A stretch of DNA of 64,000 nucleotides from Microbacterium sp. No. 7 (GTDB lineage Bacteria > Actinomycetota > Actinomycetes > Actinomycetales > Microbacteriaceae): NCBI RefSeq assembly GCF_001314225.1, contig NZ_CP012697.1, forward strand, positions 3,100,001 to 3,164,000. Reading direction: 5' to 3'. This document shows positions 35,201-43,899 of the stretch, one piece after another. How positions within the stretch are numbered: position 1 is the stretch's first letter; each line of letters begins with the position of its first letter. Both the position numbers and the translations under genes were made by a program. A model generated the notes under the pieces. It searched no databases and was not told the DNA's origin. It worked only from the letters and a program-made list of their open reading frames with translations.

Positions 35201-35911
35201 ATGACCGACCTCGACATCAGAAAAGCCGCCTCGAGCGGCCTCGAACGACGCACCATCGTGAAGGGAGCCGCCTGGTCGCTGCCCGTGATCGCCGTCGCCG
35301 TGACGACGCCGCTCGCCGCCGCGACCACCGGCACCGGCCCCGATCCCGCGCACTTCTTCGCCGAGACCGGCTGTGACCTCGTGTTCATCAACGCCGGCTG
35401 GATCCCCGTCGGCGCCGTCGTCGACGGCTGGAACATCGGCAACACCTCCGGTGCGACCACCGACGTGCAGGTCACGCTCGTCTCGTCTGCGACAGCCGGT
35501 CCGAGCGGCATCTGGCCCCTGGAGAGGACCGCCGAGCAGAACGCCCGCGACGCCGTGAACCGGCTCTCGTCGCAGTCCGGGGTGTGGGGCAGCGACGCGT
35601 TCGCCGGCGGCTCGCTCACGGGCCAGACCGGCTGGAGCGACGCCGTGATCACCGACGCCGGAGGCAACCGCAAGACGGCGACCCGCACCAACACCCTCAC
35701 CCTCAGCATCCCCAGCGGCAGCAGCTACCGCTTCGGCCTCGTGCGCCCGGGAGTCACCTGGGGGGTCACCGACGGCAGCCCCGTGGGCGTCATGACGGCG
35801 ACCGTGGTGGGCGCCGACGGCGTCGCCATCGCGGGCCAGGGCGGCCAGATCACCCTCGATTACGCCGGAATCGGCTCGATCCGCACCCGCTGCGTCGCCA
35901 CGGGCCTGTAG
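35201..35911 (+). CDS. Tat-exported protein of unknown function
   Basis: 236 residues. The signal has a twin arginine (ERRTIVKGAAWSLPVIAVAVTTPLAAA, residues 15-41) and a probable cleavage after AAA. The mature protein is rich in Thr, Gly, Ser and Val, appears to be all-beta, and has exactly two cysteines (AETGCDLVF and IRTRCVATGL) near its ends, which could form one disulfide. A perfect AAGGAG ribosome binding site fixes the ATG. No domain recognised. Its divergent partner encodes a MauE/thioredoxin fusion. Confidence 0.82.
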   Translation: MTDLDIRKAASSGLERRTIVKGAAWSLPVIAVAVTTPLAAATTGTGPDPAHFFAETGCDLVFINAGWIPVGAVVDGWNIGNTSGATTDVQVTLVSSATAGPSGIWPLERTAEQNARDAVNRLSSQSGVWGSDAFAGGSLTGQTGWSDAVITDAGGNRKTATRTNTLTLSIPSGSSYRFGLVRPGVTWGVTDGSPVGVMTATVVGADGVAIAGQGGQITLDYAGIGSIRTRCVATGL

Positions 35912-35921
35912 GCCCCGGGTT

Positions 35922-35967
35922 CCCGGGGCTCCCCGGTCGAGCGATCCGCTTGACCGGGAGCCCCGGG
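35922..35967. terminator. Terminator between the Tat protein and XRE regulator genes
   Basis: CCCGGGGCTCCCCGGTC pairs with GACCGGGAGCCCCGGG with one bulged base, 10 bp after the stop at 35911. It is placed to end the plus-strand transcript and possibly the convergent regulator gene. Confidence 0.75.
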
Positions 35968-36043
35968 CTCACTGCTCTCCACGGCGCAGCACCGGCGGCT
36001 GCGATACGCGGCGCGGCGAACGCCCTCGCCCTCGCCCTCGCCC

Positions 36044-36907
36044 TCAATCGAGCAGCTGCGACAGCCGCCACGCCGATTCCGACCCCCGCACCGCGCTGTA
36101 CAGCAGCAGTCGCTGCTCGGGCGCGCCGGTGTAGCGGAAGAAGTTCCATTCGAGCTCCATGCGGCCGACCTTGGGATGGAGCACGGTCTTCCTGCCCGAG
36201 TCCTGCCGGTCGACGACGCGGGAGTCCCAGAGCTGCGCGAAGCGCTCGTCGGCATCCATGAGCTCGTCGACCAGCGCCGCGAGCAGAGGGTCGCCGGGAT
36301 TCACCGCGGCCGTGCGGCGCAGGTAGGCAACGCACGACCGCGCCGTCTCCTCCCAGTCCTCGTCGGTGAAGAGCCTTCTGCCCGGGCCGAGAAAGGCGAG
36401 ACGGATGTAGTTGCGTTCACGCGGGAGGAGCCGGTCGAGGTCGAGCCAGAGCGCGCTCGCCATCGCATTCCACGCGAGGATGTCGGTGCGCGGGCCGAGG
36501 ATCAGCGCCGGCGTGTTCGTGAGCTGGTCCAGCACATTGCGCAGATACGCGTTCGGATATTCGGCCTCGTCCGCACACGACGGCTCCGGCGTCGGCGGAG
36601 ACGGATTCCTCGCGTAGTTGGCCAGGCTCTTCAGGTACGCGACCTCGTCGGGTTCGAGCGAGAGCGCAGAACCGATGTCCTCGATGACGGAAGCCGTCGG
36701 CAGCAGTCTGCCCTGCTCGATGCGAATGTAATAGTCGACGCTGATGTTGGCCAGGCGCGCCACTTCTTCGCGACGCAGGCCGGAGACCCTTCGCTGCTGC
36801 ATGCGTGGAGTCACGCGGGCGATCTCCAGCGTGAGCGAACCCCGACGCGAGCGGAGAAAGCTGCCCAGCTCCACGAGGTGAGGCGCCTTCCCGCCGTGCT
36901 GCGTCAT
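36044..36907 (-). CDS. XRE family regulator with MmyB-like sensor domain
   Basis: 287 residues. The N-terminal helix-turn-helix reads LGSFLRSRRGSL...RRVSGLRREEVARLANISVDYYIRIEQGR, the hallmark of the MmyB/SCO4944 group. The C-terminal MmyB-like domain (TNTPALILGPRTDILAWNAMASAL...ERNYIRLAFLGPGRRLF, HPKVGRMELEWNFFRY) is a PAS-like pocket that binds fatty-acid-like ligands in some members. No neighbouring enzyme points to a clear target; in related genomes these often control an adjacent oxidoreductase. The start at 36907 is the usual N-terminal position. Confidence 0.92.
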   Translation of the reverse strand: MTQHGGKAPHLVELGSFLRSRRGSLTLEIARVTPRMQQRRVSGLRREEVARLANISVDYYIRIEQGRLLPTASVIEDIGSALSLEPDEVAYLKSLANYARNPSPPTPEPSCADEAEYPNAYLRNVLDQLTNTPALILGPRTDILAWNAMASALWLDLDRLLPRERNYIRLAFLGPGRRLFTDEDWEETARSCVAYLRRTAAVNPGDPLLAALVDELMDADERFAQLWDSRVVDRQDSGRKTVLHPKVGRMELEWNFFRYTGAPEQRLLLYSAVRGSESAWRLSQLLD

Positions 36908-37061
36908 ACTCAAACTGGATCCTATGTGCCCTTTGTCGTACCTCAGCCGACTGCTCCACTGCAGCGCGAGAATATTCAAACACGGTGCAACAAATCCCCG
37001 CCACTTCAGTGGGTGGGATGATTTCCTACCACCCTCCTCGGTCGTCGTCCGCCGTCGTGCG

Positions 37062-38006
37062 TCATTCCGCCGGCAGTTGCGCCTCCAGGCGGGCGACGTC
37101 GTCGGCGTGGCACAGCTCGGTGGCGGGCAGCATCGCGGTGGCGCTGCCCGCGGCGACCGCCGTGCGGAAGGCGGAGCGCCAGTCGGCGCCCTGGGCGCGG
37201 CGCAGCACGAGCGCGGCGAGGAACGAGTCGCCCGCGCCGACCGCGCTCTTCACGTCGACGTGCGGCGTCGGCAGGTCGACCACCTCGTCGGCGGTCACGA
37301 GGGTCGCCCCGTCGCCGCCGAGGGTCAGCGCGACCACCTCGGCCTGGCCGCGTTCGACGATCGTGCGCGCCGCCGCGACGCGATCCGCGGCGTCGAGGGC
37401 GTCGGCGCCGACGAGGTCGGCCAGCTCGCGCAGGCTCGGCTTGATGAGGTGCACCCCGGCATCCAGCGCCGCGGCGAGCGCGGGCCCCGAGGTGTCGACG
37501 ACGCAGCGCACGCCGTTCTCGCGGCACACGACCGCGAGCCGCCCGTAGAAGTCGTCGGGCACGCCGAGGGGCAGGCTGCCGCTGAGCACGAGGTAGCCGT
37601 CGTCGGGCAGCAGGTCGCCGACCGCCGACAGACAGGCGCGCCACTCGGGCTCACGCAGCGTGGGCCCCTGCAGCACGAACCGGAACTGCTCGCCCGAGCC
37701 GGTCTCATCGACCGTGAAGCTCTCGCGGGTCGAGCCCGCGATGGTGACGACGCGACCCACGACCGCCTCGGCCTCCAGCAGCTGCCGATAGGCCTGGCCG
37801 GTCGGGCCGCCGAGCGGATAGATCGCGAGCGAGCGGCCGCCGAGGTTGCGGATCGCGCGGCTCACGTTGACCCCGCCGCCGCCCGGGTCGAGGCGCGTCG
37901 CGCCGCACCGCAGCTTGCGCTCGGGGATCACCGACGGCGTCGACGTGCTCACGTCGAGCGCCGGGTTCATCGTCAGGGTCACGATCGGTGCGTGCGAGGA
38001 TGCCAT
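37062..38006 (-). CDS. PfkB-family sugar kinase (1-phosphofructokinase-like)
   Basis: 314-residue ribokinase-fold kinase. TLTMNPALDVSTST is the fructokinase/tagatose-6-phosphate kinase start, RLDPGGGGVNVSRAIRNLGG the substrate-binding loop, and VKSAVGAGDSFLAALV the GAGD catalytic motif (Asp as base). By these motifs it belongs with LacC, FruK and PfkB, which phosphorylate fructose 1- or 6-phosphate or tagatose 6-phosphate. It stands alone, without a PTS gene nearby, so a PfkB-like minor phosphofructokinase role is plausible. It separates rbfA from truB. Confidence 0.9.
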   Translation of the reverse strand: MASSHAPIVTLTMNPALDVSTSTPSVIPERKLRCGATRLDPGGGGVNVSRAIRNLGGRSLAIYPLGGPTGQAYRQLLEAEAVVGRVVTIAGSTRESFTVDETGSGEQFRFVLQGPTLREPEWRACLSAVGDLLPDDGYLVLSGSLPLGVPDDFYGRLAVVCRENGVRCVVDTSGPALAAALDAGVHLIKPSLRELADLVGADALDAADRVAAARTIVERGQAEVVALTLGGDGATLVTADEVVDLPTPHVDVKSAVGAGDSFLAALVLRRAQGADWRSAFRTAVAAGSATAMLPATELCHADDVARLEAQLPAE

Positions 38007-38051
38007 ACCCCGACCCTAGACGGAGGCTCCCCGGCATCCACGTGCTCCGGG

Positions 38052-38132
38052 CAGGAGAAATCACGAGGACAGGAGATATCACGGGGACAGGAAGATCCGT
38101 GTGGAAACGTCCTGTCCCCGTGATTTCTCCTG
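38052..38132. terminator. Palindrome of the CAGGAGAAATCAC family, copy 2
   Basis: The word CAGGAGAAATCACGAGGA (38052-38069) is followed directly by a 23-bp arm (38070-38092) whose complement lies at 38110-38132 with one mismatch. Compared with 25480-25542 the outer stem word is the same, but inner stem bases differ in compensating pairs. It lies 19 bp after the rbfA stop. Confidence 0.78.
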
Positions 38133-38151
38133 CGGCCGTGACGGCGCGGGA

Positions 38152-38580
38152 TCAGTCCTCGTCGTCGCGCGGCTTGACGTAGGGGTCGGGGTCGCCGGCG
38201 TGCTGCGCCGCGGCCGCGAGCCCGGCGACGGCCTGGTCGCGCTCGCGCGCCTCGCGCAGCAGCTCCTCGATGTGCCCGGCGTTCTCGGGGATGCCGTCGG
38301 GGATGAACTCGAGCGACGGCGTGAGCCGCACGCCGAGTCCCTTGCCGACCTCGCTGCGCAGCATGCCGGTCGCGGCCTTCAGCGCCTGCGCCGTCGATGC
38401 CCGCTCCTCGTCGCTGCCGAGCACGGTGTAGAACACCGAGGCGTGCTGCAGGTCGCCCGTGACGCGCACATCGGTGATCGTCACGAAACCGAGCCGCGGG
38501 TCGCGTAGCCCCTTCTCGAGACGCTCCGCGATGAGCACGCGGATGCGGTCGGCCAGGCGTGCCTGTCGTTCACCAGCCAT
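38152..38580 (-). CDS. rbfA: 30S ribosome-binding factor RbfA
   Basis: 142-residue cold-shock and 16S rRNA maturation factor. RQARLADRIRVLIAERLEKGLRDPRLGFVTITDVRVTGDLQHASVFYTVLG is the KH-like core; KGLGVRLTPSLEFIPD completes it. The C-terminal 35 residues are charged and variable. The ATG at 38580 (MAGERQ) has GGGAG upstream; the frame is open further upstream across the palindrome at 38621-38694 and is not coding there. Confidence 0.95.
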   Translation of the reverse strand: MAGERQARLADRIRVLIAERLEKGLRDPRLGFVTITDVRVTGDLQHASVFYTVLGSDEERASTAQALKAATGMLRSEVGKGLGVRLTPSLEFIPDGIPENAGHIEELLREARERDQAVAGLAAAAQHAGDPDPYVKPRDDED

Positions 38581-38620
38581 GTTCTCCCTCATTCTCCCGT
38601 CGGGATGTATGTGCTGCGGA

Positions 38621-38694
38621 GGTTCAGGATGCCTTTCCCGAAGCATCGGGGTCTCGGGGGTCCCCGCTCTGCTGAGGGAAAGGCATCCTGAACC
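38621..38694 (-). terminator. Inverted repeat between infB and rbfA
   Basis: GGTTCAGGATGCCTTTCCC (38621-38639) and its exact complement (38676-38694) form 19-bp arms around 36 bp. It directly follows the infB stop, on the path into rbfA, so it may attenuate or process the mRNA. Confidence 0.7.
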
Positions 38695-38706
38695 GGAGCC
38701 GACGGA

Positions 38707-41505
38707 TCAGCCGCGCGGCTTCTCCACCATCTCGGTCGTCTCGATCTCGTCGCCGATCTGGATGTCGTTGTACTTGCCCAGACCGATACCGCACTCGAAG
38801 TCGGTGCGCACCTCGGTGACGTCGTCCTTGAAGCGGCGCAGCGACTCGATGGCCAGGCCGTCGGCGATCACGACGCCGTCGCGGATCACGCGCGCCTTGG
38901 CGTTGCGCGTGATCGTGCCCGAGCGCACGATGACACCGGCGATGTTGCCGAACTTCGAGGAGCGGAACACCTCGCGGATCTCGGCGACACCCGACTGGAC
39001 CTCTTCGTACTCCGGCTTGAGCATGCCCTGCAGCGACTGCTCGACATCGTCGATCGCGTTGTAGATGACCGAGTAGAACCGGATGTCGACGCCCTCGCGC
39101 GCGGCGCGCTCGCGCGCCTTCGTGTCGGGGCGCACGTTGAAGCCGATCACGATCGCGTTGTCGATCGTGGCCAGGTTGACGTCGCTCTCGGTGATCGCGC
39201 CGACGCCGCGGTGGATGATGCGCAGCTGCACCGAGTCGTCGACCTCGATCTTGAGCAGCGACTCCTCCAGCGCCTCCACGGCACCCGAGACGTCGCCCTT
39301 GATGATGAGGTTGAGCGACTCGACCTTGCCCTCTTCGAGAGCGCGGGTGAAGTCCTCGAGCGAGATGCGCTTGCGGGCCTTCGCCAGCTGGGCGTTGCGC
39401 TCGGCGGCCTCGCGCTTCTCCGCGATCTGGCGGGCCGTGCGGTCCTCGTCGGTCACGATGAACATGTCGCCGGCGCGCGGGACCGAGTTGAGGCCCTGCA
39501 CCTGCACGGGACGCGACGGGGCGGCCTCCTCGACCGCGTCGCCGTTCTCGTCGACCATCGCGCGCACGCGGCCGTAGGCCGTGCCGGCGACGATCGCGTC
39601 GCCGACGCGCAGCGTTCCCGACTGGATGAGCACCGTGGCGACCGAGCCGCGGCCCTTGTCGAGCTTCGCCTCGATCGCGACACCACGGGCCGCCTTGTTC
39701 GGGTTGGCCGTGAGGTCGAGACCGGCGTCGGCCGTGAGCAGCACGGCGTCGAGCAGATCCTGGATGCCGGTGCCCTGACGCGCGGAGACGTCGACGAACA
39801 TGACGTCGCCGCCGTACTCCTCGGCCACGAGGCCGTACTCGGTGAGCTGCTGGCGCACCTTGGCCGGGTTGGCCTCAGGCTTGTCGACCTTGTTCACCGC
39901 GACCACGATCGGCACGTTCGCCGCCTGGGCGTGGTTGAGGGCCTCCACCGTCTGCGGCATGATGCCGTCGTCGGCCGCGACCACGAGGATCGCGATGTCG
40001 GTCACCTGCGCACCACGGGCACGCATGGCGGTGAACGCCTCGTGACCCGGGGTGTCGATGAAGGTGATGGCACGCTCGATGCCGTCGTGCTCCGTCCACA
40101 CCTGGTACGCACCGATGTGCTGCGTGATGCCGCCCGCTTCGCCCGCGACCACGTTGGTCTGACGGATCGCGTCGAGCAGGCGCGTCTTGCCGTGGTCGAC
40201 GTGACCCATGACGGTGACGACCGGGGGACGGATCTCGAGGTCGTCCTCGTTCTCGTCCTCCGCCTCCTTGTCGAGGTCGAGGCCGAAGCCCTCGAGGAGC
40301 TCCTTGTCCTCGTCCTCGGGCGAGACCATGTCGATCTTGTAGCCGAGCTCGGCGCCGAGCACCTCGAAGGTGGCCTCGTCGAGCGACTCGGTCGCGGTGG
40401 CCATCTCGCCCAGGTTGAACAGGATGGTCACGAGCGTGCCGGGCTGCACGGTGTAGCCGTTGAGCGCCTCGAGCTTGTCGGCGAAGTCGGCGATCGACGC
40501 GCCGCGACGCAGGCGGATGACCTCGCCGTTGCCCTTCTGGACGTTGACGCCGCCGACGACCGGCGCATCCCGCATCTCGAACTCTTGACGCTTCGTCCGG
40601 CGCGACTTGCGCTGACGGCTCTTGCCGCCGCCCTTGCCGAAGGCGCCCGCGGTGCCGCCGCCGGGGCCACGACCGCGGCCGCCGCCACCGCCGGGACGAC
40701 CGGCGAAGCCGCCGCCGCCCGTGCCGGGCGCCCCGCCGGGACGCTGGAACCCGCCGCCGCCACCGGCGCCGCCGGGACGACCGGGGCCGCCGGGACGCTG
40801 CTGGAACGGCGCGCCGGGACGACCCGGCTGACCGGGACGGCCGGCACCGCCGGGACGGGGCGCGCCGGGACGCGGCGAGCCGGGACGCGGGGCCTGCGGG
40901 CGCGGGATGTTGCCGGGGTTGGGCCGCTGGCCCATGCCCTGCTGCGACGCGAACGGGTTGTTGCCCGGGCGCGGGCCCGCGGGCCGCTGGCCCATGCCCT
41001 GCTGCGACGCGAACGGGTTGTTGCCGGGACGCGGGCCGCCGGGGCGGGCGTTGCCGGGGGTCGGGGCGCCGGGCTTGGGCGCGCCGGGCTTCGGGGACGC
41101 CGACGGCGCCGCGGGAGCGGCCGGGGCGGGTGCCGCCGAGGGAGCCGCGGGGGCGGCCGGAGCCGGAGCGGCAGGAGCCGCGGCGGCGGGGGCGGCCGGC
41201 GCCTTGGGCGCGGCGGGAGCCTTCGGAGCGGGCGCGGGAGCGGCCGGCTTGGGGCCGGGGCGCGGACCCGGGGTCGCGCCGCCCGGGCGCGCGGGACCGG
41301 GCCGGGCCGCCGACGCGGCGGGCGCCCCGCCGGACGCTCCGGCGCCGTCGGCCGCCAGCGCGGCGCGCAGCTTGCGCGCCACCGGGGGCTCGATGGTCGA
41401 TGAGGGGCTCTTGACGAACTCGCCGAGCTCCTTCAGCTTCGCGAGCGCGACCTTGCTGTCGACGCCGAGCTCCGAAGCGATCTCGTGTACGCGTGGTTTT
41501 GCCAC
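38707..41505 (-). CDS. infB: Translation initiation factor IF-2
   Basis: 932-residue GTPase placing initiator tRNA on the ribosome. The N-terminal IF2_N helix ([23 protein letters not shown]) is followed by about 250 residues of Pro/Ala/Gly/Arg-rich low complexity. Then come the G domain from about residue 425 ([23 protein letters not shown]) and domains II-IV ([27 protein letters not shown]). The GTG at 41505 has a perfect AGGAGAATT upstream. A 60-bp tandem duplication lies in the low-complexity part (40921-41030). Confidence 0.97.
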   Translation of the reverse strand: MAKPRVHEIASELGVDSKVALAKLKELGEFVKSPSSTIEPPVARKLRAALAADGAGASGGAPAASAARPGPARPGGATPGPRPGPKPAAPAPAPKAPAAPKAPAAPAAAAPAAPAPAAPAAPSAAPAPAAPAAPSASPKPGAPKPGAPTPGNARPGGPRPGNNPFASQQGMGQRPAGPRPGNNPFASQQGMGQRPNPGNIPRPQAPRPGSPRPGAPRPGGAGRPGQPGRPGAPFQQRPGGPGRPGGAGGGGGFQRPGGAPGTGGGGFAGRPGGGGGRGRGPGGGTAGAFGKGGGKSRQRKSRRTKRQEFEMRDAPVVGGVNVQKGNGEVIRLRRGASIADFADKLEALNGYTVQPGTLVTILFNLGEMATATESLDEATFEVLGAELGYKIDMVSPEDEDKELLEGFGLDLDKEAEDENEDDLEIRPPVVTVMGHVDHGKTRLLDAIRQTNVVAGEAGGITQHIGAYQVWTEHDGIERAITFIDTPGHEAFTAMRARGAQVTDIAILVVAADDGIMPQTVEALNHAQAANVPIVVAVNKVDKPEANPAKVRQQLTEYGLVAEEYGGDVMFVDVSARQGTGIQDLLDAVLLTADAGLDLTANPNKAARGVAIEAKLDKGRGSVATVLIQSGTLRVGDAIVAGTAYGRVRAMVDENGDAVEEAAPSRPVQVQGLNSVPRAGDMFIVTDEDRTARQIAEKREAAERNAQLAKARKRISLEDFTRALEEGKVESLNLIIKGDVSGAVEALEESLLKIEVDDSVQLRIIHRGVGAITESDVNLATIDNAIVIGFNVRPDTKARERAAREGVDIRFYSVIYNAIDDVEQSLQGMLKPEYEEVQSGVAEIREVFRSSKFGNIAGVIVRSGTITRNAKARVIRDGVVIADGLAIESLRRFKDDVTEVRTDFECGIGLGKYNDIQIGDEIETTEMVEKPRG
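40921..41030. repeat. 60-bp tandem duplication inside infB
   Basis: The 45 bp from 40921 are repeated without change 60 bp later from 40981, giving two copies of [14 protein letters not shown] in the IF-2 N-terminal region. The near identity suggests a recent duplication. Confidence 0.9.
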
Positions 41506-41597
41506 AATTCTCCTGTCTGAGGTCTCCCCCACACAGGGCAGACCGTTAGTCGCGGACGGGTCTCATTTCGAGCCGTTCACTTTGTGTCCATAGCCGT

Positions 41598-41849
41598 TCA
41601 GCCGTTTCGCTGGTGGATGTGTTGGATGGTCTGCGTATCGAGCGGGCCCGACACACGCAAGGCTCGGACGAACGCACGGCGCCTGAGGGCGTTGTCGATG
41701 CATTCGGGCGTGTCGTGCACCCACGCGCCCCGCCCGGGCAGAACCGCCTTCTCATCGGGGATGAGCACGCCGTCTCTGACCACGACCCTCAGAAGCGAGG
41801 ACCGGGAGGCACGCGCGCGGCACCCCACGCACGTTCGAACCGGATCCAT
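41598..41849 (-). CDS. ylxR: YlxR family RNA-binding protein
   Basis: 83 residues, DUF448/YlxR: MDPVRTCVGCRARASRSSLLRVVV at the start and LPGRGAWVHDTPECIDNALRRRAFVRALR as the core. It is expected to bind RNA or RNase P RNA; its role is loosely defined. The ATG at 41849 is chosen because GAGGGGG precedes it and the family begins with the CVGC motif nearby; the frame is open upstream. It sits in its usual place between nusA and infB. Confidence 0.93.
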   Translation of the reverse strand: MDPVRTCVGCRARASRSSLLRVVVRDGVLIPDEKAVLPGRGAWVHDTPECIDNALRRRAFVRALRVSGPLDTQTIQHIHQRNG

Positions 41850-41972
41850 TCTACCCCCTCGGGTCGCGCTCTGTTCTCGCCGCACGGAAACGGCGGCATG
41901 CCGGCCCGTCATCGCCGCCGCGCATGCGCAGGCCCTCCCGGGGGACGGCGCGGCCGGCGCGGCCGCGATCGG

Positions 41973-42959
41973 TCACGACTCGAGGATGCTGTCGGGCTGG
42001 ATGTCGATCTTCGCCCCCGTGAGCTTCGCGGCGAGGCGCGCGTTCTGGCCTTCCTTGCCGATCGCGAGCGACAGCTGGTAGTCGGGCACGAGCGCGCGCA
42101 CGGCCTTGCTGTTCGCGTCGAGGACGAAGCTCGAGGTCACCTTCGCGGGCGACAGGGCGTTGGCGACGAACTTGGCCAGCTCGGGGTCGAAGTCGACGAT
42201 GTCGATCTTCTCGCCGCCGAGCTCCTCCGTCACGGCGCGCACACGGCGGCCGAGCTCGCCGATGCAGGCGCCCTTCGCGTTGATCGAGGGATCGTCGGTC
42301 TTCACGGCGATCTTGGTGCGATGGCCCGCCTCGCGCGCGAGCGACACGATCTCGACGAGCCCGGAGGCGATCTCGGGGACCTCCAGCGCGAACAGCTTGC
42401 GCACGAGGCCGGGATGCGTGCGCGACACCGTGATCGCCGGACCCTTCGTGCCCTTGGCGACCGACGTCACGTAGACGCGGATGCGCGAGCCGTGCGCGTA
42501 CTCCTCGCCCGGCACCTGCTCCTCGGGAGGAAGGATCGCCTCGACGGTGCCGAGGTCGACGTGCACCATGCGGGGGTTCGGGCCCTGCTGGACGACGCCG
42601 GCGACGATGTCGCCCTCCTTGCCGCGGAACTCGCCGAGCACCGCCTCGTCGGCGATGTCGCGCAGACGCTGGCTGATGACCTGCTTCGCCGCGAACGCGG
42701 CGATGCGGCCGAAGTCCTCGGGCGTCGACTCCTCCTCGCCGATGATCGCGCCCTCGTCGTCGCGCAGCGGCACGAAGATCGCGACGTGGCCGCTCTTGCG
42801 GTCGAGCTCGGCGCGCGCGCCCTCGGGCAGCGCCCCGGTCGGAGAGGTGTGCCGCGCGTACGCGGTGAGGATGGCCTGCTCGATGATCGCGACGAGCTCT
42901 TCGAAGGGGATCTCCTTCTCGCGTTCGACCGTCCGCAGCAGTCCCAGATCGATATCCAC
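41973..42959 (-). CDS. nusA: Transcription termination/antitermination factor NusA
   Basis: 328 residues, the short actinobacterial form without the C-terminal acidic repeats. The N-terminal RNAP-binding domain (MDIDLGLLRTVEREKEIPFEELVAIIEQAILTAYA) is followed by S1 (EFRGKEGDIVAGVVQ) and two KH domains (VKTDDPSINAKGACIGELGRRV; SLAIGKEGQNARLAAKLTGAKIDI). The GTG at 42959 follows GGGAGG. rimP, normally the gene just upstream, is not there; the 199 bp before the SDR gene hold no recognisable gene. Confidence 0.96.
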   Translation of the reverse strand: MDIDLGLLRTVEREKEIPFEELVAIIEQAILTAYARHTSPTGALPEGARAELDRKSGHVAIFVPLRDDEGAIIGEEESTPEDFGRIAAFAAKQVISQRLRDIADEAVLGEFRGKEGDIVAGVVQQGPNPRMVHVDLGTVEAILPPEEQVPGEEYAHGSRIRVYVTSVAKGTKGPAITVSRTHPGLVRKLFALEVPEIASGLVEIVSLAREAGHRTKIAVKTDDPSINAKGACIGELGRRVRAVTEELGGEKIDIVDFDPELAKFVANALSPAKVTSSFVLDANSKAVRALVPDYQLSLAIGKEGQNARLAAKLTGAKIDIQPDSILES

Positions 42960-43158
42960 AGGTGCCTCCCTATTCAGCTCTCACCGCGCGGCGAACAGCC
43001 CGCGGCATCCGTCTAGGGTACCCGACCGGTCTGCACGGACGCAGGGCGGGACGGACGCCGAACGCGCCGGTCGCCGCGTCGCCGCGGTGCTCGGCCTCAT
43101 CGCCGCATCCGTCGCCGCCACGTCCCTCTGACCCGCCGCCTGCGAACCGACCCGCCGC

Positions 43159-43899
43159 CTACGAAAGCGCTGTGAGCGAGAGCCCGCCGTCGATCACGAT
43201 CGCCTCCCCGACGAGGTACTCGCCTCCCGGACCGGCGAGGAGCTCGTACCAGGGCAGGAGCTCCCGGATGCTCGCCGGTCGTCCGATCGGGCCGCTGCCG
43301 GCTCCGGGGGGCGCGGTCTCGTCCAGGAAGCGAGTGCTGACGTCTCCGGGGCAGATCGCGTTCACCCGTATTCCCTGCGCCGCCACCTCCATCGCGATCG
43401 ACTTCACCAGGCCGACGACGCCCCACTTGGCAGCGGCATAGGCGGCGTAGCCCGGCTCCGCGACGACGCTCGCGACGGAGGCGGTCGCGATGATGCGGCC
43501 ACCGATCCGGTGGCGCTGCTGATGCCGCACAGCCGCACGCATCGTCACGAACGCGCTCTTCAGATTGTGGTCGACGATGCGGTCCCACTCGTCGACGGGC
43601 AGGTCGACGGCGAGCGTGCGGGGCCGCGAGACGCCCGCGTTGGCGATGGCGATGCTCACCGGCACGGGCGACGCGCCGAACGCCCGTTCCATGTCGGCCT
43701 CGCTTCTCGCGTCGGCGAGGACCGGGATCGCTCCCTCGATCCCGGCCGCCCGCTCCTCGAGCCGCTCTCCGTCGAGGTCGACCATGAGGACCCGGCAGCC
43801 CAGGGCCGAGAAGTGCCGGGCGAGGCCGTGGCCGATGCCGCTGGCCGCACCGGTCACGAGCACGCCCTGCCCGCGCAGCGGGCTGTCCGAGCCGATCAT
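43159..43899 (-). CDS. Short-chain dehydrogenase/reductase
   Basis: 246-residue classical SDR: VLVTGAASGIGHGLARHF (NAD(P)-binding TGxxxGIG), IANAGVSRPR, catalytic Ser in ATASVASVVAEPG, YAAYAAAKWG (YxxxK) and NAICPGDVSTRF. The aspartate in VLMVDLDGE suggests NAD(H). The ATG at 43899 has AGGAGG upstream and overlaps the stop of the opine-dehydrogenase-like gene as ATGA. It is the last gene of the catabolic island and probably oxidises a hydroxy intermediate of that pathway. Confidence 0.92.
   Translation of the reverse strand: MIGSDSPLRGQGVLVTGAASGIGHGLARHFSALGCRVLMVDLDGERLEERAAGIEGAIPVLADARSEADMERAFGASPVPVSIAIANAGVSRPRTLAVDLPVDEWDRIVDHNLKSAFVTMRAAVRHQQRHRIGGRIIATASVASVVAEPGYAAYAAAKWGVVGLVKSIAMEVAAQGIRVNAICPGDVSTRFLDETAPPGAGSGPIGRPASIRELLPWYELLAGPGGEYLVGEAIVIDGGLSLTALS

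Noticed and set aside
39211..41403. 730-codon plus-strand frame opposite infB
   Set aside because: It mirrors the IF-2 codons and has no recognisable domain. The infB reading has every expected motif.
43020..43131. Possible small plus-strand gene ending AAVLGLIAASVAATSL
   Set aside because: The frame has no good start or ribosome binding site in the gap, and continues antisense into nusA.
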